Shown here: positions 33,484 through 41,756 of the stretch, piece by piece
How the letters are laid out: every line of letters begins with the position of its first letter
Position numbering within the stretch: the first letter of the stretch is position 1
Assembly (NCBI RefSeq): GCF_008974245.1
Contig: NZ_BBZI01000005.1
Location: 778,180-842,179 of the forward strand
Reading direction: 5' to 3'
Length of the DNA: 64,000 nucleotides
DNA from: Streptomyces abyssomicinicus
GTDB taxonomy: Bacteria > Actinomycetota > Actinomycetes > Streptomycetales > Streptomycetaceae
Position numbers and translations under genes: made by a program
The notes under the pieces: model-generated
Seen by the model: only the letters and a program-made list of their open reading frames with translations
Databases searched by the model: none
What the model was told of the DNA's origin: nothing

Positions 33484-35301
33484 TTAGCCCCCCGAGTTCG
33501 ATCCTTGGCCGCTGCCGATCGCACCACCGGACGTGCGGGTCAGGGCCCTCGCCTCGTCCAGCAGCCGCCGGGTCACGGCATGGCCGACGTGTCCGCTCCG
33601 GCCAAGGTCGTCGGCGAGGGTCTCGAACCGCCCTGCGACAATGGCGAGTTGAGCTGATGTAGGAGCGCGGCCCTGCGTTCTCCGCCGGAGGGCTTCCGTC
33701 TCGATGGACAGGATCTCCCCCAGTGTCTCAACGTGCGTCGGCGTCGGCAGGGGCGCCCGATCCAGCAGGCGCCGCAGGCGCTCGCAGGCCCCATCCACGT
33801 CGCTCCTCAGCAAGACGCCCCGCTGGACCGCCGCGATCCGCTCGGAGCCTAGGCTGTTGAGGGCGGGTCGGAAACATGGATGCACGTGAAACTCGTCTTC
33901 CCCCGGCCCCGGCGGCGCCTGGATGCCCCCCGAGTAGACGACGTCGTCGCCTCGCCACACCCCGAGGAAGCCTGCCTCGTACAGCACGTCGATCACCCCT
34001 TCCGGGGTCAAGCTATCGGTGTAGGCGGGAAAGTCCTGGTGAAGCGCCTCCCTGCGCACTTCGAACCGGGTCTCGATCATCTCGCGCGTGACGAAGTACC
34101 CACTGTTCTCGAACATCGCGAACAACGCTCGTAGGAAGGGATGGTTGACCAGGTACTCCTTGGCGAGATCTTGGAGCTTCCAGCGAGAGAAGCGCTCGGT
34201 GGCCGCGAGCACGTCCTCCTCCGTGATGACGGGCCCGCCGCGCTCGTCGGCCACGCTCCGGCAGGCGTTGAGGAACTGGATCGCGTCCCTGGGGCGCGGC
34301 AGGGCGCGCCCGAAGAGGAACTCAGCGGTCGGCTCGCCCCGTACGCTCGGCGGGAACATCTGCCCCCATAGCTGATCGGCGGTGAGCTCCGCGCTGAGCG
34401 AGGCGCGGGCCCGGGCCAGGGCGACATCCCTGAGGCCGTCGTGGGTCCAGGTGATGCGGATCTCGTCGCTGTGGAACTTGTCGCCGTCGCTGAAGTTGAG
34501 GGTGTCGTAGATGTCGGCGCGGATGAACAGGGCGGTCCGCACGGCCCGGCCGTACCGGTCCGTCACGTGCTTGGCGGCGAGCAGCAGCCCCGTGACCAGG
34601 GCGTGGCTGTCGGCGTCGACGGTCCACACCTGTTCGAGTTGGTCGACGAGGTAGAGCAGGGGGGGGTGGGCGTCTGCGCAGCCGAGTGCGGCGAAGGCGT
34701 CGGCCACCCCGTCCTCTAGCACCTCTAACTGGCGGCTGGCCCGGGCTCCTTCGGAAGCTCCGTTGACCCCCAGAGCCGCCTCGACGCCGAACGCCTTCAG
34801 GGAGAGGTTGGCCGTCTGAAGCCCGCTTGCGCCGCGCCGGAGTCGGTCGTAGAGGCGGGCGTCGTCCGACTCGCCGTTCGCGCGAAGGAAGATGCGCAGG
34901 GCGCGGACGGCCGGCGGCGGGCGACGGCCGTGCGCGACGCGCGCGTGCAGGGTGAGATGGCGGGCCGCGTGGACGGCGAGGACGTACCGCCAGATCAGGG
35001 ACTTGGCGGTGTCGGCGGTGACGCCCTGGAGTTCGAAGCGCCTGATTTCGTCGCCTGCGGCGTCGTCGGGGGTGATCAGGACGCAGGCCCCCGGGTGGCC
35101 GTCTGGAGCGGCCAACCGTCGGCAGATGGCGCTCTTGCCCGAGCCCTTGCGGCCGATGACCAGGGACTTCCGCCCCGAGAGGACCTCCCGGTATGCGTAG
35201 TTGGGCCGGAAGACGGCGCCGCTTAGCAGTCCGTCGGTGAGATCGTTCTCGGCGTCGTCCCGCCCGAAGAACAGCTGCCTGACGGAACCGACTTCCTGCA
35301 T
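33484..35301 (-). CDS. P-loop ATPase, Sll1717-like family
   Basis: A 605-residue AAA-type ATPase; ATG 35301 follows GGGGGA and opens the conserved N-terminus (VRQLFFGRDDAEND). Walker A is VIGRKGSGKSAI and Walker B is LLYLVDQLEQVW. RTALFIRADIYDTL is a sensor-1-like strand, and LPRPRDAIQFLNACR resembles the sensor-2 helix. The C-terminal half is winged-helix-like. Sll1717-type ATPases often sit in defence and mobile contexts. It is convergent with the second PIN-FHA gene, with only 9 nt between the stops, so it is transcribed separately but may belong to the same system. Confidence 0.72.
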   Translation of the reverse strand: MQEVGSVRQLFFGRDDAENDLTDGLLSGAVFRPNYAYREVLSGRKSLVIGRKGSGKSAICRRLAAPDGHPGACVLITPDDAAGDEIRRFELQGVTADTAKSLIWRYVLAVHAARHLTLHARVAHGRRPPPAVRALRIFLRANGESDDARLYDRLRRGASGLQTANLSLKAFGVEAALGVNGASEGARASRQLEVLEDGVADAFAALGCADAHPPLLYLVDQLEQVWTVDADSHALVTGLLLAAKHVTDRYGRAVRTALFIRADIYDTLNFSDGDKFHSDEIRITWTHDGLRDVALARARASLSAELTADQLWGQMFPPSVRGEPTAEFLFGRALPRPRDAIQFLNACRSVADERGGPVITEEDVLAATERFSRWKLQDLAKEYLVNHPFLRALFAMFENSGYFVTREMIETRFEVRREALHQDFPAYTDSLTPEGVIDVLYEAGFLGVWRGDDVVYSGGIQAPPGPGEDEFHVHPCFRPALNSLGSERIAAVQRGVLLRSDVDGACERLRRLLDRAPLPTPTHVETLGEILSIETEALRRRTQGRAPTSAQLAIVAGRFETLADDLGRSGHVGHAVTRRLLDEARALTRTSGGAIGSGQGSNSGG

Positions 35302-35330
35302 CAGACGTCCCCCTAAGCTCCCGCACACCT

Positions 35331-35480
35331 TCATCGCCCAGAGTAGGGCTTTTCGTGGCGGATTCGGGCGCGTTCGCGTCGTTGGGCGGTCAGGACGTCG
35401 GGATGCCGGGCGTTCTGGTTGCGCCAGCGCAAGTCGCGGTGCAACTCCCGTGTCTGAGTGAGAACCCAGATGCTCGCCAT
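35331..35480 (-). CDS. possible 49-residue ORF upstream of the ATPase
   Basis: A short arginine-rich frame (ELHRDLRWRNQNARHPDVL, RRERARIRHEKPYSGR) starts at ATG 35480 and ends 29 nt before the ATPase start. No clear ribosome site precedes it and no family is recognised. Its codon use resembles coding DNA. It may be a real small gene or a remnant of a longer one. Confidence 0.3.
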   Translation of the reverse strand: MASIWVLTQTRELHRDLRWRNQNARHPDVLTAQRRERARIRHEKPYSGR

Positions 35481-35592
35481 CGTGACTAAGCCAGATGATC
35501 ACGAGGACGTCCCGTGCCTGCCGTTGTATCTTCTCCTATCCCTGCCGTGCTGGTGAAGCTGAGTCCGTAGAAGACTGATGAAGATCTTGGTG

Positions 35593-35627
35593 GAGGGGCT
35601 GCCCGGCCGGAGGCCGGGCAGCCCCTC
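35593..35627. terminator. 16-bp perfect hairpin at IS1182 left end
   Basis: GAGGGGCTGCCCGGCC pairs exactly with 35612-35627 across a three-base loop. It follows the end of the transposase reading frame and should stop transcription leaving the element in either direction. Confidence 0.65.
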
Positions 35628-35630
35628 TGG

Positions 35631-37240
35631 TCATCCGGTGGCCGTTGTGAGGTGCCAGGTGTTGTTGGTGCGGGTGAGGCCGAGGTTGATCAGGCGGCGG
35701 AGGTTGAGGGCGGCGGCCCGGTGGTGGAGCCAGGTGTTGTTCGGAAGGGTGCCGCGATAGCGCAGGCGCCGGTTGCCCTGATGGACGAGCCAGGCGACAG
35801 CCCGTTCGACGGGGTGGCCGCCAGCGGCGGTAGGTGTCCTGCCATTCGGTGTCGGTGTCGGTGTCGGTGTCGGTGGCGGCCTGGCGGCGGGCCTCGGCCT
35901 GCAGATCATGGTGCGGGCGAATGGTGACGATGCGGTCGCCTTTGGCCTTGGTGCACCGCTCTCTCAGTTCGCAGCCCGTGCACTGCTCCGCTGCGAAGAC
36001 GGCCTTCCGCTGCTGGTGCATGCCGGAGGCGGCCGCAGTTCCGCGGTTGTTCCCCGCGGGCAGACCACCGTGTTTCCGGCGGTGTCGATGACGAAGTCGT
36101 CCAGGGTAAAGCCGCCGGGAACGACCGCCCGCAGCGAGCGGGGTTGAGGAACAGCCGGTGCCCGGCCGCCGTGAGAGCGGCCCGGGCCTCTTTGGTGCAG
36201 TAGGCGGTGTCACCCAGGACGTCGAGCGGACCGTCCTCCTCGGCCAGCAGACCGAGGCCGACGACCGCCTCGTGGTTGGCCTGCCCTGCTCCGGGAGTGA
36301 GCTCGACGGCGGTGATCAGCCCGGTCTCCGGCTCCATGGCCAGGTGGGCCTTGAAGCCGTCCTGGTAGTGGGAACGGGTCTTGTGGACGTGCCGGCTGTC
36401 GGGATCGACGGTGGAGACGACCCGCTCGGACGCGGTGCCCCGGCTGATCCTCCAGCGCCCGTCCCGCCCGTCGGAGCCGTCCGCGGGCTCGACGTCCTGG
36501 CCCGCGACCAGAGCCAGCAGTCCGACGGCGTTCGCCGCCTTCTCCCCGAGGTTCTGCTCGGGGAGAGAGCCCAGCAGGCGTAACGCGTCACCGACGAGAG
36601 CGTCGACCAGGGCGGCCCGGGCCTCCTCGTCACTCCAGGCGATCCGCGGTTTGCCCGGCGAGGAGTAGTCGTGCGCGGTGCACTGATCCGCCGCGATGCC
36701 GGCCGCTTGAGGGACCTCAGGGATCACCGCCCGGATCGCGGACACCAGCTGGGTGAGGGTGTCCTGGGTCGCCACCGCATCGTCCAGCACGGTGGAATCC
36801 AGAACCCTGCGCTGCTTGCCCTTGAGCACGCCGGTCGCTTGCACGACCTCGCGCACCGCGTCGAAGATCCGGTGCGGGCGGGCCGAGCGGGCCAGTCGCC
36901 GCCGGAAGTACGACAGCAGCGACGGATCGAACGCCGTGTCGTGCAGGCCCAGCCCGCATGCGGCCTTCCATCGCAGGTCACACCGCAATTCCTGAACGGT
37001 CTCGAAGTCCGACAGACCGTGCAGGGACTGCAGCACGACTGCCGCGGCCAGAATCTGCGGCGGCATGCTCGGCCGCCCCTTCGCTGACAGATACATGTCC
37101 GCGAACATCTCCGCGGGGAACAGCACCGCACGATGCTCCGCCAGGAACGCGAAGACACTCCCAGCCGGAATCAACTCCCGGCAGGACTCCCACACATCCG
37201 GACCGACCAGCTCCCCGGCCCACTCCCCTTGAACCACCAC
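35631..37240 (-). pseudogene. frameshifted IS1182-family transposase
   Basis: From GTG 37240 the frame reads a typical IS1182 N-terminus (SVFAFLAEHRAVLFPAEMF, SYFRRRLARS, VLDSTVLDDAV) as far as HRLFLNPA near 36145. There one base appears lost. The correct continuation (VVPGGFTLDDFVID, then KAVFAAEQCTGCELRERC, then RGTLPNNTW) is spread over other frames, needing at least three shifts. One shift adjoins a six-base repeat (GGTGTC, near 35849-35875). The enzyme should be inactive unless rescued by frameshifting. Confidence 0.8.
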
Positions 37241-37247
37241 ACGAGTC

Positions 37248-37275
37248 TGGCCCCGCCGCTGACGCGGCGGGGCCA
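37248..37275. repeat. 12-bp perfect hairpin at IS1182 right end
   Basis: TGGCCCCGCCGC pairs exactly with 37264-37275 over a TGAC loop. It lies just upstream of the transposase start and could insulate the gene from outside transcription. Confidence 0.6.
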
Positions 37276-37302
37276 GAACCCAAGATCTTCACCAGTCTTG
37301 TA

Positions 37303-38474
37303 GACGCGGACCGGATCGCTGACCTGCGCCCTTACCTCGAGTCGGTACCCGATCCGCGCTCACGCCGGGGCCGCTGGTACTCGCTGACCGCAGTCTTGCT
37401 GGTGTGTGCCTACGCGGTGATCGGGGGCGCGAAGAGCATCCACGAGATCGCCGAGGCCGGCGAGCGGGCCACGATCACGCTGCTGACAGCCCTCGGGATC
37501 CGCCGTCATCTGCTGGGCTGGCGGCGCAGCCCGAAGCCGGTCACGATCGGGCGCGTCCTTCAGGCGCTGGACGGCGATGCCTTGGACCGAGCGGTGGGTG
37601 CCTATCTCACCGACCGGCACCGCGAAGCAGCGTCGGCCGACACACCCTCGACCCGCACCCGGTGGGTCATCGCCGTGGACGGCAAGGCGCTGAAGGGCTC
37701 GGCCCGCCTGGACGCGCCGCGCCGTCACCTGCTCTCGGCCGTAAGCACGCACCCGTCGCCACGCTCGCCCAGGTGGAGGTCGGGGCGAAGACAAATGAGA
37801 CGCGGCACTTTAAGCCGCTGCTGGCGCCCCTAGACCTCGCGGACGCCGTGGTCACCTTCGATGCCCTGCACTCGGTGAAGGCCAACATCACCTGGCTGGT
37901 CGAGACAAAGGAAGCCCACTACATCGGCGTCATCAAGACCAACCAGCCCCTCGCATACGCCCAGCTCCGCGCCCTGCCATGGACGCCGATCGCCATTCAG
38001 CACACCGCCTCCCGCACCGCTCACGGACGGCGCGAGTCCCGGTCGATCAAGACCTGTTCCATCGCCGGCAACCTCAGCGGGATCTCCTTCCCGCACGCTG
38101 CCCTGGCCATCCGCGTCCACCGCCGCCGCAAGCCCACCGGCAAGCCCGAGAGCCGCGAGAGCGTCTACGCCGTCACCAGCCTCGACAGCCACCAGGTCGC
38201 CCCCGCCGACCTCGCCGCTGCCATCTGCGGACATTGGAGAATCGAACATTCCTCCCACCGCATCAGAGATGTCACCTTCGCCGAGGACGCCTCAACCGTT
38301 CACGCCGGGAGCACGCCCCGCACCATGGCCAGCTTCCGTAACCTCGCCATCGGCACCCTGAAGATCCTCGGAGCCGACAACATAGTCAAGACCACCCGTG
38401 TCGTCCGCTACGACCCCGAACGGGCACTCGCGATCCTGGGCATCACCAACAACCGCCACACTCACGGAACTTGA
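37303..38474 (+). pseudogene. truncated, frameshifted ISAs1-family transposase
   Basis: The frame after the IS1182 end reads LRPYLESVPDPRSRRG and VCAYAVIGGAKSIHEIAEAG, then VIAVDGKALKGSARLD, which carries the first catalytic Asp. It then shifts frame near 37745-37760. The rest continues as VVTFDALHSVKANI (second Asp) and GHWRIEHSSHRIRDVTFAED (catalytic Glu region), to a natural end at 38474. The start is missing, replaced by the IS1182 end. Two lesions make it inactive. Confidence 0.8.
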
Positions 38475-38582
38475 GGGAGCTCTGCTGGGTGCCGGCCTCG
38501 TTTCAGGCGGTGAGCCCCGCCAGCACGTCATTCCCAGAGTCGAAGCAAAGCCTATGGGGCAGGTACTCCCACTGGGGCGGGT

Positions 38583-38918
38583 GTGTCCAACGAGTGGCTC
38601 CCGAGGCAGAGCATCGCACGCGACAAGCAACGCGGCCCGATATCGGCCGCAGTCGAGGTCGTGGCCGCACTTGGGGCCGCAGATCTGCTGTGGTGGCTCG
38701 GCTGGTCCGGGTCCTGAAAACTTGGGTGCGCTGGCAGTCAAGGGGCGGCCAAGGGCCGCGCCCTGAGGCTGGCCGGCCTGGCCGGAGGCTTGCTGTGGCT
38801 GTGCAAGCATCGCAGCCGTTCAGATGGCTCCGCGGAGAGCCGGTCGCGAGTCGACCCCGCAGGCGATGAGGTGGGCAGACGTGCGGTGGCCACGCACGAT
38901 CCATTACGGGCGTACTAA
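38583..38918 (+). pseudogene. degenerate small ORF with in-frame TGA
   Basis: One frame reads SNEWLPRQSIARDKQRGPIS and VVAALGAADLLWWLGWSGS, meets TGA at 38715, and continues in the same frame as GRALRLAGLAGGLLWLCKHR to TAA at 38916-38918. The composition on both sides of the stop looks like coding sequence. It is probably a broken small gene trapped between insertion sequences. The family is not recognised. Confidence 0.3.
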
Positions 38919-39227
38919 GTCGACTTCAGAGCCTTGACGAACTGAAAGCGAGCATCTTCAGCACCCCCGGGGTTGAGTGTTCCGCCTGACGGGAGAATTG
39001 AAAAGTGCCGTCTTCCGGCCGGGTCTGACTCCTGAGAGCTTTGACCTGGGTGTCTGGATCACGCTGCGTCGATCCGGTCGGGCAGGGACGGCGCGTCGCC
39101 GGTGACCGGCAAGGCGGGGCGTGTCTCGATAGGGGCTTGCCGATCAGGGCGTCGTCACAGTTCTGACCGTCCGCGCTGTCCGGTGCCGGTGAGGTGGCGG
39201 GAGTCCCGGACCGAGAGGCGGGAGGAC
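38919..39227 (+). ncRNA. IS110 left-end noncoding region, candidate bridge RNA
   Basis: This 309-nt stretch before the IS110-type transposase has no convincing gene. IS110 elements encode a structured bridge RNA between their left end and the transposase gene that pairs with target and donor DNA. The position and length fit that arrangement. Short inverted repeats are visible by eye, but the fold and guide loops could not be computed. The exact left end of the element is not determined. Confidence 0.4.
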
Positions 39228-40316
39228 ATGACCGATACATTCGCAGGGCCACGTGCCGGTCGGCGCCGACCGAACGGAGAGGTGGTCCTGGGGGTGGACA
39301 CCCACCGGGACGCTCATGTGGCCGCAGTGCTCTCGCCGGTCGGGGAACTCCTCGGCACGGAGGTGTTCCCGGCCACCGCGGCCGGATACCGCGACTTGCT
39401 GAAGTGGGCCAGACGGCTGGGCCGCGTGCGACGGGCCGGAGTGGAGGGGACAGGCTCCTTCGGGGCGGCCCTCTCCCGCTACCTGCTGGCCCAGGGCGTG
39501 GAAGTGCTCGATGTGAACCGGCCCGACCGGACCGACCGCCGTCGGCGCGGCAAGACGGACCCGCTCGACGCCCAGAACGCGGCCCGCTCGGTGCTGAGCT
39601 GCCGGGCCCGTGCCCGGGCAAAGTCAGGCGACGGGCCGGTGGAGGTCGCGCGCCTGTACAAACTCGCCAAGGCGTCGGCGGTCAAGGCGCGCACCCAGGC
39701 GATCAATCAACTCAAGGCCGTCCTCGTCAGCGCCGACCCGAACTTGCGGGAAGAGCTGGCCGGGCTGAAGAATGCAGAACTCTTCCGTATCTGCGCACGG
39801 CTCGCCGACGACCAGGCCGAGGCGGGCGGTGAGGAGGCGGTGCTGCAGGCCACCCGCGTCACCCTGTCCCTGCTGGCCCAGCGGATTGAACAGCTCACCC
39901 AACAGATCCAGGAACTGCAGCACCGCATGGCCCGGGTTGTCGAGTGTCACTTCCCACATCTGCTCACGGTGGTGGGTATCGGACCGGACACGGCGGTCAC
40001 CTTGCTGATCACGGTCGGGGACAACCCGGAACGCCTCGGCAGCGACGCTTCCTTCGCAGCGCTCTGCGGAGTCAGTCCTGTCGAGCGGTCTTCCGGCAGC
40101 CGGCAGTACCGTCGCCTCAACCGCGGCGGCGACCGGCAGGCCAACGCCGCCCTGCACCGGATCGTGCAGACCCGCCTCCGCGTCGACCCGCGCACCCAGG
40201 ACTACTTCGAACGCCGCACCAAGGAGGGCAAGACCCGCCGCGAGATTGTCCGATCCCTCAAACGCTACGCGGCCCGAGAGGTCTTCCACCTGGTCAGGCC
40301 GACGCAGTCACCCTGA
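39228..40316 (+). CDS. IS110-family transposase
   Basis: A 362-residue transposase; ATG 39228 follows GGGAGG. The N-terminal DEDD RuvC-like domain shows VVLGVDTHRDAHVAAV, GVEGTGSFGAALSRYL and DVNRPDRTDRRRRGKTDPLDAQNAAR. The C-terminal Tnp domain has VVGIGPDTAVTLLITVGDN, and SGSRQYRRLNRGGDRQANAALHRIV with the conserved serine region. The length is normal and no lesion was found, so the enzyme may be active. The IS3 element begins on its stop codon (40314). Confidence 0.9.
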   Translation: MTDTFAGPRAGRRRPNGEVVLGVDTHRDAHVAAVLSPVGELLGTEVFPATAAGYRDLLKWARRLGRVRRAGVEGTGSFGAALSRYLLAQGVEVLDVNRPDRTDRRRRGKTDPLDAQNAARSVLSCRARARAKSGDGPVEVARLYKLAKASAVKARTQAINQLKAVLVSADPNLREELAGLKNAELFRICARLADDQAEAGGEEAVLQATRVTLSLLAQRIEQLTQQIQELQHRMARVVECHFPHLLTVVGIGPDTAVTLLITVGDNPERLGSDASFAALCGVSPVERSSGSRQYRRLNRGGDRQANAALHRIVQTRLRVDPRTQDYFERRTKEGKTRREIVRSLKRYAAREVFHLVRPTQSP

Positions 40317-40346
40317 AGTTCCCCCATGACCTTGAACACTCGTTGC

Positions 40347-41237
40347 TTACGCTGCCAGGGAGTGACCTTGGTGTCGCTGCCGGATCTCGTGCGGGGTGAG
40401 GTAGCCCCACCGTGGGTGCTTGCGTAGCCGCTGGCGGTTATAGAAGGTCTCGATGTAGGCGAAGATCGCCGCCCGTGCGGTGGCCCGGTCCGGCCAGACG
40501 CGGGTGCCGATCTCTTCCTTGAGAACGGCGAAGAAGCTCTCAGCTGCGGCATTGTCGTAACACGATCCGGTTCGGCCCATGCTCTGCCGCAGGCCCAACC
40601 CGCTGATGTGGCGGCGGAGTTCGTCGGAGGTGTACTCGCTGCCGCGGTCCGAGTGGGCTATGCAGCCGGGCTGGAGGGCTCCCTGGCCCGCGGCCATGGT
40701 GAGAGCGTCGACAACCAGTGAGGCCCGGTGGTGGTCGGCCATCGCGTAGCCGACGACCTCACGGGTGGCCAGGTCCAGCCAGGTCGCCAGGTAGAGCCAG
40801 CCCTGCTCGGTGGGGATGAAGGTGATGTCACCGACCAGCCGCATGCCTGGCGCCGGTGCGGTGAAGTCGCGGCCGATCAGGTCCGGCGCGGGCACCGCCC
40901 GCTTCGCGGGCCTGGTGAGAGACCGGCGCCTGCGGCGCGTGACGCCGGCGATGCCGCGCTCCCGCATGATCCGCTCCACCCGCTTGCGGTTCACGCGGCG
41001 TCCGAGCCGGGCCAGTTCCGCGTGGATGCGTGGGACGCCGTAGGTGTGCCTGGAGGCGACGTGCAGCACCGTGATCTCGTGGGCCAGGGCGTCGTCGGCG
41101 TCCTGGCGGCGCCGGCGGGCGGCTTCGCCCCTGGCCCAGGCGTAGAAGGAGGAGCGTGCGACGTTCAGCAGCCGGCACAAAAGAGCGATGCCGAAGGTGG
41201 TCTTCTCCGCCTCGATGAACCGGTAGACGTCGGTCAT
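40347..41237 (-). CDS. IS3-family transposase OrfB (DDE integrase)
   Basis: A 296-residue rve-type transposase. The HTH_21 region is RRVNRKRVERIMRERGIAGV. The DDE triad is visible: VGDITFIPT (Asp), HSDRGSEYTS (Asp) and NAAAESFFAVLKEE (Glu). The start overlaps OrfA by 4 nt; in this family a programmed -1 frameshift usually makes the active OrfAB fusion. It appears intact. Confidence 0.92.
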   Translation of the reverse strand: MTDVYRFIEAEKTTFGIALLCRLLNVARSSFYAWARGEAARRRRQDADDALAHEITVLHVASRHTYGVPRIHAELARLGRRVNRKRVERIMRERGIAGVTRRRRRSLTRPAKRAVPAPDLIGRDFTAPAPGMRLVGDITFIPTEQGWLYLATWLDLATREVVGYAMADHHRASLVVDALTMAAGQGALQPGCIAHSDRGSEYTSDELRRHISGLGLRQSMGRTGSCYDNAAAESFFAVLKEEIGTRVWPDRATARAAIFAYIETFYNRQRLRKHPRWGYLTPHEIRQRHQGHSLAA

Positions 41238-41536
41238 CGATCGCTCTCCTTCGCGAAGAAGACCGCCGCTTTTCGCAGGACCTCGATGGTCTTGGCCTGC
41301 TCGGCGTTCTGTTTGCGCAGCTGCTTGAGCTCGTCACGCTCGTCCGAGGTCAGCTCGCCGGGCCGGCCCTGGCCGCGGTCGGCCTTGGCCTGCTTCACCC
41401 AGCCCCGCAGGCCCTCCGCACTCACGCCGAGGTCACGGGCGACCTCGGTGACCGTCTTGTCGGAGGCCAGCGCCAACTCGACCGCGTCGCGCTTGAACTC
41501 CTCCGTGTACCGCTTACTGCGGTTGCTCTTGCTCAA
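41234..41536 (-). CDS. IS3-family transposase OrfA
   Basis: A 100-residue protein with a helix-turn-helix (RYTEEFKRDAVELAL, VTEVARDLGVSAEGLRGWV) that binds the element ends, and a C-terminal leucine-type coiled coil (DELKQLRKQNAEQAKTIEVL). It lies directly upstream of OrfB with a 4-nt overlap. Confidence 0.9.
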   Translation of the reverse strand: MSKSNRSKRYTEEFKRDAVELALASDKTVTEVARDLGVSAEGLRGWVKQAKADRGQGRPGELTSDERDELKQLRKQNAEQAKTIEVLRKAAVFFAKESDR

Positions 41537-41632
41537 CCTGAACTACTTCCCCTGAGACCCATCCGTCCCAGTGTCCACGTGTCCAGGTCAACGGGGGAGC
41601 TTCACCCCCACGTGATAGGGGCAGCTGTGAGA

Positions 41633-41756
41633 GATGAGAGGCTCGGAGGGTGAGTGAGACGAAGACGCCGGCCCTCCAATTCCGCTTTGACGGGCCAGAA
41701 CACGCTCCAGTGCTGATCTTGGGACCGTCCCTTGGTACTACATGGCACATGTGGGA
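41633..41756 (+). repeat. right copy (B) of the pcaL 5'-end direct repeat
   Basis: This 124-bp block matches 21626-21749 and is fused in frame to the intact pcaL. Differences from copy A are mostly third-base changes to codons rare in this genome (CAA, TTT, CCA, TTG, CTT, GGT, ACT), while the encoded peptide keeps the family sequence. It starts 28 nt after the IS3 element ends. It appears to be an island-borne replacement for the displaced 5' end. Confidence 0.85.

Larger units (their letters stand above)
35568..37302 (-). mobile_element. IS1182-family insertion sequence
   Basis: A 1.7-kb element bounded by 21-bp imperfect inverted repeats: left 35568-35588 (ending GAAGATCTT) and right 37282-37302, matching at 19 of 21 positions. 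Just inside each end is a GC-rich hairpin: 35593-35627 with a perfect 16-bp stem, and 37248-37275 with a perfect 12-bp stem. The internal gene is a damaged IS1182-type transposase. Its right end cuts off the 5' part of an ISAs1-type transposase, so it arrived after that element. Confidence 0.8.
40314..41604 (-). mobile_element. IS3-family insertion sequence
   Basis: A 1.29-kb element with about 25-bp imperfect ends: 40314 onward reads TGAAGTTCCCCC, and the complement of the right end reads TGAAGCTCCCCC. CCC flanks both sides and may be the 3-bp target duplication typical of IS3, although the sequence is low in complexity. It carries the usual two overlapping frames. It sits between the IS110 gene and the right pcaL repeat. 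Confidence 0.85.

Noticed and set aside
35849..35875. GGTGTC tandem repeat as a CRISPR or regulatory repeat
   Set aside because: It is a simple six-base slippage tract within the damaged transposase gene, coding for alternating Thr and Asp.
35631..37240. IS1182 transposase as programmed-frameshift gene
   Set aside because: At least three separate shifts are needed and one follows an apparent single-base loss, which fits decay better than programmed frameshifting.
21626..41756. The repeat pair as an IS target-site duplication
   Set aside because: At 124 bp with about 10 percent divergence it is far longer and less identical than any target duplication made by the IS families present.
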